Part shown: positions 33,963-43,009 of the stretch, piece after piece | How positions within the stretch are numbered: position 1 is the stretch's first letter | Layout of the letters: the number at the start of each line of letters is the position of its first letter | DNA from: Endoryza foliicola | Lineage (GTDB): Bacteria; Bacteroidota; Bacteroidia; Chitinophagales; Chitinophagaceae | Assembly: GCA_965226965.1 (NCBI GenBank) | Contig: OZ245715.1 | Coordinates: forward strand, 806,001-870,000 | Direction: 5' to 3' | DNA: 64,000 bases | Position numbers and translations under genes: made by a program | The notes under the pieces: model-generated | Database searches by the model: none | Seen by the model: the letters and a program-made list of their open reading frames with translations, nothing else | What the model was told of the DNA's origin: nothing

Positions 33963-35963
33963 ATGCAGTTTGATCGAAAAGAACTCTCGAATCAAGAGTT
34001 GCTTCATTTTTATAAAAGCATTCTTTGGCCAAGAATGATTGAGGAAAAGATGCTGGTTCTCCTTCGTCAGGGTAGAATTAGTAAGTGGTTTAGTGGAATT
34101 GGTCAAGAAGCGATAGCTGTTGGAGCTACCTTAGCTTTGGATGAAGACGAATGGATCATGCCGCTGCATCGCAATTTGGGTGTGTTTACAACTCGTAACA
34201 TGCCGCTCCACAAACTATTTCAACAATGGCAGGGCAATAAAGAGGGCTATAGTAAAGGAAGGGAAAGAAGTTTTCATTTCGGCACGAAAGATCACCATAT
34301 CTGTGGAATGATATCTCACCTTGGTCCACAGCTCGCCATTGCCGATGGCATTGCGTTAGCTCATAAATTAAAAAAAGAAAACAAAGTTTCTGTTGCGTTT
34401 ACAGGCGATGGTGGCACCAGCGAAGGTGATTTTCACGAGGCATTGAATACGGCTGCCGTATGGGACTTACCCGTTATTTTCATCATTGAAAACAACGGAT
34501 ACGGCTTGAGCACTCCCATTAACGAACAGTTCCGATGTGAAAGTTTGGTAGACAGGGCGAAAGGATATGGAATGGAAGGAGTGAAAATTGATGGCAATAA
34601 CCTTTTGGCTGTGTATGATACCATTAAAGGAGTGAAGGATTATTGTATAAAGAATCAGAAGCCTTATTTGATCGAGTGTATGACCTTCCGCATGAGAGGT
34701 CATGAAGAAGCAAGTGGTACCAAATATGTTCCCTCTTATTTGTTCGAACAATGGGAATTGAAAGATCCGGTGAAGAATTTTGAACGGTACTTAATTGAGC
34801 AAGGTGTATTGAATGAGGGTTCTGTTGAAGTGGTGAAAGAAGAATTGAAAGAGTTGATTGAATCAGAACTACAGATCGCTTATAAGGCCTCGGCCATTGA
34901 ACCGGATACCATCGAAGAAATGACAGATGTGTATGCGCCCAGAGAAGATTTTCCTGTTACTATTATAGACAATAGCCAACATTATTTTCATCCTTCCGGA
35001 AAAGAAATGCGCTTTATTGATGCCATCAGTGATGGAATGCGAACTTCTATGAAGCTTCATTCGAATTTGATCTTGATGGGTCAAGACATTGCTGAATATG
35101 GGGGAGCATTCAAAATCACAGAAGGATTTGTACAAGAGTTTGGCAAAGAACGCGTGCGAAATACACCGTTATGTGAGAGTGCTATTGTTGGTGCAGCACT
35201 CGGATTGAGCATCAAAGGATACAAGTCGATGATGGAAATGCAATTCGCCGACTTCGTTTCTGTTGGATTCAATCAAATTGTAAACAACCTAGCTAAAATA
35301 CATTATCGTTGGGGGCAGAGTGCCGATGTGGTAGTAAGAATGCCTACCGGAGGCGGTGTAGGGGCAGGTCCCTTTCACAGTCAAAGTAACGAGGCCTGGT
35401 TTACCCATGTTCCCGGCTTAAAAGTGGTATATCCTTCCACGCCAATAGATGCAAAAGGTTTATTGATCGCGTCTTTTAATGATCCTAACCCGGTCCTTTA
35501 CTTTGAGCACAAGGCTTTGTATAGAAGTGTATCGGGGCTGGTTCCGGAGACCGCTTATGAAATTGAAATCGGAAAAGCGAAATGGGTTCAGGAAGGCAGC
35601 GACCTATCCATTATTACTTATGGTGCAGGCATGCATTGGGCATTGGATTATGCCAAAGCACATCCCGAGCTGAGCATCGATATTACCGACCTCCGTACTT
35701 TACTTCCATTGGACTATGATGCAATTCGTTCTGCTGTGAAGAGAACGGGAAAGGTGTTGATATTGCATGAAGACAATTTGTTTGGAGGAATTGGTGGTGA
35801 AATAGCCGCTTGGATCGCCGAACATTGCTTTGAACTATTAGATGCACCTGTGAAACGCTGTGCTTCTTTAGACACTCCTATTCCTTTTAATCTAGAATTA
35901 GAAAAGAATTATCTCGCTAAAAACAGACTTGATGATTTTGTCCAAGACTTATTGACTTATTGA
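33963..35963 (+). CDS. 2-oxoacid dehydrogenase E1 component, fused alpha and beta subunits
   Basis: The 666-residue product joins both E1 subunits in one chain. Residues 1 to about 320 are the alpha part with the thiamine-diphosphate motif TGDGGTSEGDFHEALN ... NNGYGLSTP and the regulatory-loop-like RMRGHEEASG. Residues from about 340 are the beta part: ILMGQDIAEYGGAFKITEG, NTPLCESAIVGAALGLSI, MPTGGGVGAGPFHSQSNEAWF and a transketolase C-terminal domain with DLRTLLPLDYDAI and VLILHEDN. It decarboxylates a branched-chain or related 2-oxoacid and acylates the lipoyl E2. E2 and E3 are not adjacent. I start at the ATG at 33963 rather than the TTG two codons earlier. Substrate preference cannot be read with certainty. 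Confidence 0.93.
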   Translation: MQFDRKELSNQELLHFYKSILWPRMIEEKMLVLLRQGRISKWFSGIGQEAIAVGATLALDEDEWIMPLHRNLGVFTTRNMPLHKLFQQWQGNKEGYSKGRERSFHFGTKDHHICGMISHLGPQLAIADGIALAHKLKKENKVSVAFTGDGGTSEGDFHEALNTAAVWDLPVIFIIENNGYGLSTPINEQFRCESLVDRAKGYGMEGVKIDGNNLLAVYDTIKGVKDYCIKNQKPYLIECMTFRMRGHEEASGTKYVPSYLFEQWELKDPVKNFERYLIEQGVLNEGSVEVVKEELKELIESELQIAYKASAIEPDTIEEMTDVYAPREDFPVTIIDNSQHYFHPSGKEMRFIDAISDGMRTSMKLHSNLILMGQDIAEYGGAFKITEGFVQEFGKERVRNTPLCESAIVGAALGLSIKGYKSMMEMQFADFVSVGFNQIVNNLAKIHYRWGQSADVVVRMPTGGGVGAGPFHSQSNEAWFTHVPGLKVVYPSTPIDAKGLLIASFNDPNPVLYFEHKALYRSVSGLVPETAYEIEIGKAKWVQEGSDLSIITYGAGMHWALDYAKAHPELSIDITDLRTLLPLDYDAIRSAVKRTGKVLILHEDNLFGGIGGEIAAWIAEHCFELLDAPVKRCASLDTPIPFNLELEKNYLAKNRLDDFVQDLLTY

Positions 35964-36009
35964 TTGGCTTAGTTCGTGAATTTGGAGTTAACGATCCCTC
36001 TGTTCTTTC

Positions 36010-37089
36010 TTAATACACCAATTTCGCAAAATCATCAGTAAGCCCTTGCGTGTCACGATAGGCGTTATTTGACAAGATGATGATTGTTTTATGTCTTCCG
36101 ATATTTCGAGTAATTTGATTGTGGTAGCCCGGATTATCTCCGGTATGAGTAACGGTACGTCCGAGATAGGTGTTGTCGGGCAGCTCCCAACCATAACCAT
36201 AGTGCGAAAAGCTGCCATCATTTAAACGGAAGCTTCTGAAAGCTTCTTCCATTAATTCTTTACTGATCAATTTGTTGGTGTACAAAGCTTGATCCCATTT
36301 GAAAAGATCTTCAGCGGTGCTGCTAATTCTTCCCGGTCCTTTTCTATTTCCCAACCAAATAGTATAGTTTGAAGAAGGAAATGAATCGGCTCGAATAAAT
36401 CTCTTACTTTCTTCTACATAAATATGCCCGATAGCGGCGTTTTTTAATGCAGCTTTTTCTTGAAGTGTTCGAATATCTGTACTGGTCATTCCCAATGGTT
36501 TGAATATCCAGTTTCTGCACATCCAGATAAAGTCTTTACCGGCGGCCTTTTCAGCAATGCTAGCGAGTATTACATAACCGGTATTTGAATATTCGTATTT
36601 ACTTCCGGGTTCGAATTGTGAAGGTGGTGCGAATTTGTTTAAGTATTCGATGATGTCTTTGTTGCCGGCTACCTTCGACTTGTCCCAATGTTGGTCCATG
36701 ATTGCCTGATAATCGGGCAACCCACTTGTATGGGTAAGTAAGTGAACGATCTTGATATTAGGATAAGGGATCTTTACATATTTTGAAACCGGATCTTGTA
36801 AGTCTAACAGTTTTTTCTCTTTCAACATCAACACAATCATAGCTGTAAACTGTTTTGAAATGGAGGCCAATTCAAAAATGTCGTTCTTCTGTAATGCTTT
36901 TTGTTTTTCGTATTCAGCAAAGCCCACTGCTTTTTCAAATACAATCTTGTTTTGATCAGCAACCAATACTACTCCATTGAAGCCGGGGTGTTTTTTCAAC
37001 ACAGAATCAAAAGCAGTTTGACTTTGAGAAAAGCCCGACTTAATCCCAAGTAGGCACACTAATGACAGAAGAATGATTCGATTTATCAT
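36010..37089 (-). CDS. Secreted serine hydrolase, beta-lactamase/penicillin-binding protein family
   Basis: A 359-residue product with a signal peptide (MINRIILLSLVCLLGIKSGFSQ). The serine beta-lactamase-like motifs are SISK (Ser76, Lys79), YSNTGY (Tyr-x-Asn) and HTGDNPGY (the HTG box replacing KTG). The family covers class C beta-lactamases, D-aminopeptidases, esterases and carboxypeptidases, so the exact reaction is open. It is the last gene of a four-gene minus-strand operon; its ATG overlaps the amidase stop (TAATG), indicating translational coupling. The product should act in the periplasm with the other exported hydrolases of this operon. Confidence 0.9.
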   Translation of the reverse strand: MINRIILLSLVCLLGIKSGFSQSQTAFDSVLKKHPGFNGVVLVADQNKIVFEKAVGFAEYEKQKALQKNDIFELASISKQFTAMIVLMLKEKKLLDLQDPVSKYVKIPYPNIKIVHLLTHTSGLPDYQAIMDQHWDKSKVAGNKDIIEYLNKFAPPSQFEPGSKYEYSNTGYVILASIAEKAAGKDFIWMCRNWIFKPLGMTSTDIRTLQEKAALKNAAIGHIYVEESKRFIRADSFPSSNYTIWLGNRKGPGRISSTAEDLFKWDQALYTNKLISKELMEEAFRSFRLNDGSFSHYGYGWELPDNTYLGRTVTHTGDNPGYHNQITRNIGRHKTIIILSNNAYRDTQGLTDDFAKLVY

Positions 37090-38708
37090 TAAGGTAGAAA
37101 TGAAGGTTTGAAATTTGGTACCACGCGTTTTTTGGTTGCTTGTTCAAATGCATAAGCGAATCCAATCAGCGTCGCCTCAGTATAAGGCGCGCCAAAGAAG
37201 GAGAATCCAACTGGCAATTCGTACACCATGCCTGCCGGTACTGTAATGTGAGGGAAGCCCGACATTGCGGCCGGTTGCGTTAAGAAGTCATCACCCCAAC
37301 GATCACCGTACATTACATCGATGCTACAAGAAGGACCCATGGTGATTCCTGCAAATGCATCCAATTGATGCTCTTTCATCAAATCAAGCAGAATTTTTCT
37401 AGAGCCGTCTCTGCCTTTTTCTAAAGCTTCTTGATAGGCATCCGAATTCAGCCCAGTTGTTTTTTCACAGGCTTCTAGTAGCTCTTGTTTGAAATAAGGC
37501 ATGGCAGCGTCTTCATTCGTTTTGTTGAATGCTATTACCTTGGTGAGTGTGTTATTGCTGATTTTTGTTTTTGCCAGATAAGCATTCACGCCTACTTTAA
37601 ACTCGGTGTTCAAGATCTCACCCTCATATTTTCCCAACTCACCTATTGCACTTATATAGCTTACATCTACAATTGTTGCACCTAATTCTTCCAGTTTTTT
37701 AATTGTAGCATCTTGCAAGCGATTGATGAATTGATTGGTACTCTTCTTCTTCAAATCAACTCCAATTCTCTTGCCTTTTAAAGCGTCTGTTTTCAAGGCA
37801 ACCGTATAATCTGTAAGCGATTTTCCTTCGCTTTCTTTAGTTCTCTCATCTTCAGCGTCAATTCCTGCCAATACACCTAAAAAGATCGCAGCATCTTTTA
37901 CAGTTCTGGCCATTGGACCGGCAGTATCTTGTGTACTTGAGATTGGAATGATACCACTCCGGCTCCACAATCCTACTGTAGGTTTAATTCCTACCAAACC
38001 ACTTACTGAAGAAGGACAAGTGATGGAACCATCCGTTTCTGTTCCAATACCAATGGCACAAAGGTTTGCAGATACTGCGGAACCCGTTCCAGAACTTGAT
38101 CCGCATGGATTGTGATCGAGTACATAAGGCATCTTTGTTTGACCGCCACGACTACTCCATCCCGATGAAGAAGATGTAGAGCGGTAATTGGCCCATTCAC
38201 TCAAATTCGTTTTGCCTAATAGAACAGCACCGGCATCTCTTAATTTCTTTACAATAAAAGCATCCTTGGCTGCAATATTTCCTGCGAGTGCGAGGGCGCC
38301 GGCCGTAGTTTGCATTTTATCTCCTGTATCAATATTGTCTTTTATTAAAACCGGAATGCCATGCAAGGGGCCTCTTAGTTTTCCTGCAGCTCTCTCTTGG
38401 TCGAGTGTTTTTGCAATCGACAACGCATCCGGATTGATCTCAATAACGGCATTGAGTTTTGGTCCCGATTTATCTATGGCTTGAATGCGATCTAGGTAGA
38501 GTTGAGTGATTTTCTCAGAGGTCAACGCTCCCGATTTCATTTTCTCTTGCAATTGATCGATGGTTGCTTCCAGCAATTCGAAGTTTGCGGCAACATCTGT
38601 TGTTTTAGCCTCTTCAGATTTGGCTTCTTTGCATGAACTGAGATTGGCTGCTACACCAAGACCGGCTCCCGCCAATCCGGTATTCTTTAAAAAAAATCTT
38701 CTATTCAT
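37089..38708 (-). CDS. Amidase-signature family amidase, Tat-exported lipoprotein
   Basis: A 539-residue protein. The N terminus has NRRFFLKNTGLAGAG and then a lipobox-like SSC near residue 26, suggesting Tat export and lipidation. The amidase signature triad is visible: Lys in PVLIKDNIDT, cis-Ser in GSSSGTGSAVSANLC, and nucleophilic Ser in TETDGSITCPSS. These enzymes hydrolyse carboxamides, including aryl and peptide amides. The gene is seven bases after the penicillin acylase gene and its stop overlaps the start of the next gene, so it is inside a tightly coupled operon. Similar proteins are often annotated as peptide amidases; this fits the context but is not proven. Confidence 0.92.
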   Translation of the reverse strand: MNRRFFLKNTGLAGAGLGVAANLSSCKEAKSEEAKTTDVAANFELLEATIDQLQEKMKSGALTSEKITQLYLDRIQAIDKSGPKLNAVIEINPDALSIAKTLDQERAAGKLRGPLHGIPVLIKDNIDTGDKMQTTAGALALAGNIAAKDAFIVKKLRDAGAVLLGKTNLSEWANYRSTSSSSGWSSRGGQTKMPYVLDHNPCGSSSGTGSAVSANLCAIGIGTETDGSITCPSSVSGLVGIKPTVGLWSRSGIIPISSTQDTAGPMARTVKDAAIFLGVLAGIDAEDERTKESEGKSLTDYTVALKTDALKGKRIGVDLKKKSTNQFINRLQDATIKKLEELGATIVDVSYISAIGELGKYEGEILNTEFKVGVNAYLAKTKISNNTLTKVIAFNKTNEDAAMPYFKQELLEACEKTTGLNSDAYQEALEKGRDGSRKILLDLMKEHQLDAFAGITMGPSCSIDVMYGDRWGDDFLTQPAAMSGFPHITVPAGMVYELPVGFSFFGAPYTEATLIGFAYAFEQATKKRVVPNFKPSFLP

Positions 38709-38715
38709 AACTAGT

Positions 38716-40914
38716 TTATTCGCCGGGGTGATATGTTTTGGTTGCGTTTTTCAATACATCTTCTCTATAAAACAATACATCTTTGAACTTTCCTTCAGCA
38801 TACATCGCTGCTTGATCGAAAAAATGTGGTGAATTGGGATCACCGCTTTCACCACCTGCTAACAATGATTTTGCTTTAATTCTATCACCAAATTCAACAG
38901 CGCAAATAAAACTGTTGCCGTTCACGCCGTATCTTTTTTGAGTGCCGGGATAGGTACGACTGGTGTAAGAAGGAAGCATACCCCAGGTAGAGGATACAAA
39001 TCCAACCGGTATGCTTGGTTTTGAATCGTCGAACTTGTTATCGATATCAGATGAAATTCGTTGAAAGCGATTGATGGTTCCCCAAGGCAATTGCCATCTT
39101 CCGAATCTTTTTTCAAGATCTTTGATCGTGATCAAAAGTTGCCCCAGCATTTCATTTGCAGAACCATTGGCTGCAAAGTATTTTGATTTTGAAATGATAT
39201 CGGCTTCTTCATCGTCAATTACTTGTGTTCTGTAGAGAATGGGTAACATGCGTTGACCCCATTCAATTGCGAGCGTAGTTGCAATTGAATTCACATTTGT
39301 TTTATAATCCCAGTTTTTCAATACGCTGATTGGACCGACTAAGTAGGCATACAAAGAATCTGTTGGTTTAATTGAAGTTTCAAATCGCTTCACCAAAGCA
39401 GGAATCAATATTTCAAAAGCAGATAGCCTGCGGTCATAGCCTGCTTTAATAACTTTATCAATATCATAATTTGATTCTTCGCTCAACACCCTCACCGCAT
39501 TGATTCCTCTGAAATTCTCAGGATCAGGAGCCATGTAAACAGGGTAATCTGATTTCTTTGGACTATTGTTGCCTGCTACTGTAAATGGAGTTGCGTTGCA
39601 GTTTTGAAGCCATCCGTTGCTCGGATTTATTGAATGAACGGTTTCATCGATGGTGTGCAATCCCTGCCATTCAGTAGCAGAGGTACTGCCGTCTACCGGT
39701 TTGGTCCAATCGTATTTTGGATCTCTTTTTGGAATTCGATTTCCATGCCAATAAGCAATGTTTCCGTTCTTATCAGCGTAAACTGTATTGTTCGAAATGT
39801 TGCCTCTTAAATCTAATGTCTTTTTAAAGCTTTCCAATCCATCAGCCTTGGTACGAAGCCAGCATTGCAATACACCGTTGTAGATTCTATTATCGGCCCT
39901 TAAACTATAGTATTGATCGTTCTTTTTTGCCATGATCGGACCATGGTGCGTAAACAGCGTTGAAAAAGTTTTGGATCGAAGGGTGCCGTTTTCTGTATAG
40001 CTGATTTTGATTTCCTTTTTTGTGAGAGGTCTTGACTTACCATCGTACTCATAGGAGTTCAATCCGGCATTCACTTTTTCTATATAAGTATCGGCTGCAT
40101 CTACATAACAGCTTGTATGCATCCAACCGCAATTCTGATTAAAACCTTGGTAGATGAAAAACTGACCCCAGGTTACTGCCCCATATGCATTCAATCCTTC
40201 TTCACTTACCATATGAACTTCAGGTCGGAAGTAAAATGTTACGTGTGGATTGATATAAAGAATGGATTTTCCACTGGAAGTAATTTTTGGTGAGAAAGCA
40301 AATCCATTGCTACCGGTAAGCATGGCATCGGTTTCAAAGCCATCTCTATCCGGTGCTTTTGTATTCAATGCGGTTACAGCCCCGGGCTCGTACAGCTTGT
40401 GAAGATCGTTCGCACCCAAATCGGCAGTATTGATGGCGCCAATACTGCCATCGGTCCAAAGAAACGGATACCAAGGTTCGAAATGGGTAAGCAGCGCGGG
40501 TTTTGTTTCCGGGTGTTTATATAGGTAATAGTTGATGCCATCGGCATAGGCATAGCAAAGTTTTTTTAACCAAGCCGGTGCTTTCTTAAAATCGGCTTTT
40601 GCATCATTGGTATCAATGATCATTCGAATCAAAAGGTCTTCATAAATGAAAGCAGTTCCCTTCACTTCTGCCATTCGACCCAATTTCTCAACATAGTTCA
40701 ACTCAACGCGTTTGAAATCATCTTCGCATTGTGCATACAACAAACCAAATACTGCATCGGCGTCACTCTTCCCATAAATATGCGGGATGCCCCATTGGTC
40801 GCGAATAATGGTTACACGCTTTGCCTGCGCCTCCCATTTCTTAATTTCCTGTTGACCATTCGAATCAATACAAAAGAACAATACAGCAGTTAGTAGCAAT
40901 CCAATTTTTCTCAT
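38716..40914 (-). CDS. Penicillin acylase family N-terminal-nucleophile hydrolase, secreted
   Basis: A 732-residue precursor with a signal peptide (MRKIGLLLTAVLFFCIDSNGQ). The small chain begins with RVTIIRDQWGIPHIYGKSDADAVFGLLYAQCEDD. The autocleavage site is Gly201-Ser202 in LTGSNGFAFSPK, where Ser202 becomes the N-terminal nucleophile of the large chain; INPHVTF and VTWGQFFIYQGFNQNCGWMHT match the family. Members cleave amides such as penicillin side chains, acyl-homoserine lactones, or aculeacin-type lipopeptides. The pairing with a dipeptidase (8 bases upstream) and an amidase (7 bases downstream) points to degradation of acylated peptides, but the substrate is unknown. Confidence 0.93.
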   Translation of the reverse strand: MRKIGLLLTAVLFFCIDSNGQQEIKKWEAQAKRVTIIRDQWGIPHIYGKSDADAVFGLLYAQCEDDFKRVELNYVEKLGRMAEVKGTAFIYEDLLIRMIIDTNDAKADFKKAPAWLKKLCYAYADGINYYLYKHPETKPALLTHFEPWYPFLWTDGSIGAINTADLGANDLHKLYEPGAVTALNTKAPDRDGFETDAMLTGSNGFAFSPKITSSGKSILYINPHVTFYFRPEVHMVSEEGLNAYGAVTWGQFFIYQGFNQNCGWMHTSCYVDAADTYIEKVNAGLNSYEYDGKSRPLTKKEIKISYTENGTLRSKTFSTLFTHHGPIMAKKNDQYYSLRADNRIYNGVLQCWLRTKADGLESFKKTLDLRGNISNNTVYADKNGNIAYWHGNRIPKRDPKYDWTKPVDGSTSATEWQGLHTIDETVHSINPSNGWLQNCNATPFTVAGNNSPKKSDYPVYMAPDPENFRGINAVRVLSEESNYDIDKVIKAGYDRRLSAFEILIPALVKRFETSIKPTDSLYAYLVGPISVLKNWDYKTNVNSIATTLAIEWGQRMLPILYRTQVIDDEEADIISKSKYFAANGSANEMLGQLLITIKDLEKRFGRWQLPWGTINRFQRISSDIDNKFDDSKPSIPVGFVSSTWGMLPSYTSRTYPGTQKRYGVNGNSFICAVEFGDRIKAKSLLAGGESGDPNSPHFFDQAAMYAEGKFKDVLFYREDVLKNATKTYHPGE

Positions 40915-40922
40915 AATCTGTT

Positions 40923-42104
40923 CTATTTAGCTTCGTTTGCTTTCAGCAATCGTATAAAGTTTCCTCCTAATATTTTCTCTACGTCTTTTTTGGAATAGCC
41001 TCTTTCCAATAAGGCAGCAGTAATGAGCGGCATATTGGTAACATCATCCAATTCTCTAGGCGAAGAATTGATGCCGTCAAAATCTGATCCCAATCCTACG
41101 TGATCTACACCAATTAATTTCACGATATGGTCTAAATGGTCTAATAAAAGGCTCATTGGAGGACGCAACGCTTTCACCTCATCTGCATATTTTTCAAACA
41201 AGTACTTATCTGCAAAGTAGGGATCGCTAACTGTTTTCAATAAAGAGTCTCTTTCGGCTTTATGTGCCTTTTCAAATTCCTCACTTCTTTTGAAGAAATT
41301 GGAGTCAACAAATCCGGAGAAGAAATTGAGATGAATTACACCTCCGTTTTTTCCGATCGCTTTGATCTGTTCGTCTTTAAGATTTCTGAATACGGGCGCC
41401 AAAGAGTAAGTGCAACTATGTGAAATCAATACGGGTTTTGTTGTGGTGTTGATTGCATCCCAAAACGTTTGTTCACCAACATGGCTCAAATCTACTAACA
41501 TCCCCAATTCATTCATTCTTCGAACGATCTGCTTGCCAAAATCATTCAACCCTTTTTGTTTCGCCGTTCCATTGGTTTCCTCCATAGCTGAACTTGCCCA
41601 AGGCGTAGAGTTATTCCAAGTAAGTGTCATGTATCGAACACCACGATTGTATAAGGTGTCCAGTTTTGCCAAATCGTTTTCAATCATATGGCCGCCTTCA
41701 ACTCCCATCATGGCACCCAGTTTTCCTTGCTTGACTGCTTTTTTCAAATCGGCACTGTTTCGAACGAACATCATTTTGTCGGGATTTCTAAGCGTCCAAG
41801 CCCATACTGTATCTATTTCTCTTAAAGCCCATTGGTAAGGTTGAGGTTTGTTGCCATCGCACCAAATGGAAAAGATCTGAATGTCGATTCCACCTTCTTT
41901 CATTCTTCCCAAGTCGGAATGGGTGATTCCTTTTAATGATTGATCAAATGAAACGCCTTTGTCAATGGCAGTAGTTGGAATGTCGTTGTGCGTGTCTACA
42001 ACAATCGACTTTTGGTGTAATTTTGCAGATGATTGTGCATGAGCGGAGGCAACTAGTAGTATTAGTGCACACCCTGTAGAAAGTTTGGCTACTATTTTTC
42101 TCAT
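40923..42104 (-). CDS. M19 family membrane-type dipeptidase, secreted
   Basis: A 393-residue product with signal peptide 1-23 (ALILLVASAHAQ). The M19 renal-dipeptidase-like metal site is visible: VDTHNDIP (His-x-Asp), VEGGHMIE (bridging Glu), LVDLSHVGEQTFWDAI and LISHSCTYSLAP (His ligands), and GLGSDFDGI (Asp). The family hydrolyses dipeptides, often with a C-terminal D-residue, using two zinc ions. It is the first gene of the operon 42104-36010 and is followed by the penicillin acylase gene after eight bases. The intergenic region to the divergent GNAT gene is only 29 bases, so the promoters must overlap or lie within the neighbouring coding region. Confidence 0.95.
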   Translation of the reverse strand: MRKIVAKLSTGCALILLVASAHAQSSAKLHQKSIVVDTHNDIPTTAIDKGVSFDQSLKGITHSDLGRMKEGGIDIQIFSIWCDGNKPQPYQWALREIDTVWAWTLRNPDKMMFVRNSADLKKAVKQGKLGAMMGVEGGHMIENDLAKLDTLYNRGVRYMTLTWNNSTPWASSAMEETNGTAKQKGLNDFGKQIVRRMNELGMLVDLSHVGEQTFWDAINTTTKPVLISHSCTYSLAPVFRNLKDEQIKAIGKNGGVIHLNFFSGFVDSNFFKRSEEFEKAHKAERDSLLKTVSDPYFADKYLFEKYADEVKALRPPMSLLLDHLDHIVKLIGVDHVGLGSDFDGINSSPRELDDVTNMPLITAALLERGYSKKDVEKILGGNFIRLLKANEAK

Positions 42105-42133
42105 AATGCCTAAATTTAAGAAAGCTAAAGGAG

Positions 42134-42604
42134 ATGCTGAAACTTGTTAACATAAAAGAAGAAGGAGCTGAATTGCAAGAAATCAGAACGCTTTTCAAAC
42201 AGTACGAAACAGAACTGGATGAGAATATCTGTTTTCAGTCCTTTGAAAAAGAACTGGAGAATCCTTTGGTTAAATACGGTGAACCTAAGGGCCGATTGAT
42301 ATTGGCCTATTGGAACAATGAAATTGCCGGTACCATTGCGCTTACTCCTTTGAAAGAAGAGGGTGTTTGTGAGATGAAACGTTTGTATGTTAAGCCGGCA
42401 TTTCGATCCTTTAAAATTGGCGGACAATTAGTAGATCAAATTCTTCAACAGGCACAAGAAGCGGGCTATACAAAAATGAAACTGGATACACTCACCAAAC
42501 TAGTGGCGGCTTGTGAACTCTACCGTAAGCGCGGATTTCGAGAAACAACGCCCTATTACAATAACCCGCTCTCCAACGTTGTTTATTTCGAAAAACAACT
42601 CTAA
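42134..42604 (+). CDS. GNAT family N-acetyltransferase
   Basis: A 156-residue cytosolic protein with the GNAT core: AYWNNEIAGTIALTPL (strands 2-4), CEMKRLYVKPAFRSFKIGGQLVDQI (the acetyl-CoA pyrophosphate loop RSFKIGG), and MKLDTLTKLVAACELYRKRGFRE. It should transfer an acetyl group to an amine of an unknown small molecule or protein. It is divergent from the hydrolase operon, with 29 bases between the two start codons, so coordinate regulation is possible. It is not obviously linked to a resistance or modification pathway. Confidence 0.9.
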   Translation: MLKLVNIKEEGAELQEIRTLFKQYETELDENICFQSFEKELENPLVKYGEPKGRLILAYWNNEIAGTIALTPLKEEGVCEMKRLYVKPAFRSFKIGGQLVDQILQQAQEAGYTKMKLDTLTKLVAACELYRKRGFRETTPYYNNPLSNVVYFEKQL

Positions 42605-42644
42605 CCTGATTAAAATCATATCGCTTTTTAGGAAGAACTAGCCA

Positions 42645-42693
42645 TCCGTGTGACAAACATCACGGAGCCATCGTTGTTGCAACCTTAATTTTA
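42645..42693 (+). promoter_or_regulatory. CRP/FNR-family-like operator and promoter upstream of the DUF2892 gene
   Basis: TGTGACAAACATCACG at 42649-42664 matches nine of ten fixed bases of the TGTGA-N6-TCACA pattern used by the CRP/FNR superfamily; 6-base arms TCCGTG and CACGGA (42645-42666) give a second, shifted palindrome. TAATTTTA at 42686-42693 resembles the TAnnTTTG -7 element. With the transcript start near 42697 the operator would be centred near -41, the class II activator position. The factor that binds is not identified. No TTG occurs at -33, which suits an activator-dependent promoter. Confidence 0.5.
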
Positions 42694-42729
42694 CTTCTGC
42701 TAATCATTCTTAACCTAAAAGCATCGTTT

Positions 42730-42936
42730 ATGAAAAAGAATATGGGTTCAGCAGACCGCATTATCCGCGTTTTAGTAGCCGCAGTATTGGCTTACTTATA
42801 TTTCGGTGGAATTGTAACCGGAACTTGGGGCATTGTACTGGTTGTAGTAGCAGCTGTATTTGTGTTGACCAGTCTAATTAGTTTTTGCCCTATATACACC
42901 TTACTTGGCATTAATACCTGCAAGGTGAAACAATAA
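42730..42936 (+). CDS. DUF2892 family small inner-membrane protein
   Basis: A 68-residue protein with the DUF2892 pattern: N-terminal MGSADRIIRVLVAAVLAYLYF (first membrane helix), GTWGIVLVVVAAVFVLTSLISFCPIYTLLGINTC (second helix and the conserved CP-x(n)-LG-x2-TC tail). The same fold forms the membrane part of rhodanese YgaP in E. coli. Its function as a stand-alone protein is unknown, though genes of this type are often under redox or nitric oxide regulation. The upstream CRP/FNR-like site fits that. It is a single-gene unit, convergent with the serine hydrolase gene at 43010. Confidence 0.9.
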   Translation: MKKNMGSADRIIRVLVAAVLAYLYFGGIVTGTWGIVLVVVAAVFVLTSLISFCPIYTLLGINTCKVKQ

Positions 42937-42972
42937 AAAAATTTGATGAAGCAACCGATCTATTTGAAACAG

Positions 42973-43004
42973 AAAAATCCCCTGAAGCAAAACTCCAGGG
43001 GATT
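42973..43004 (-). terminator. Terminator shared by convergent genes, stronger on the minus strand
   Basis: AATCCCCTGAAG (42976-42987), loop CAAAA, CTCCAGGGGATT (42993-43004): twelve pairs with one G-U (minus) or A-C (plus) site. The minus-strand T tract (TTTTTC) follows the arm, so it best serves the serine hydrolase gene ending at 43010; the plus-strand side lacks a T run. Confidence 0.75.
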
Positions 43005-43009
43005 CTCGT

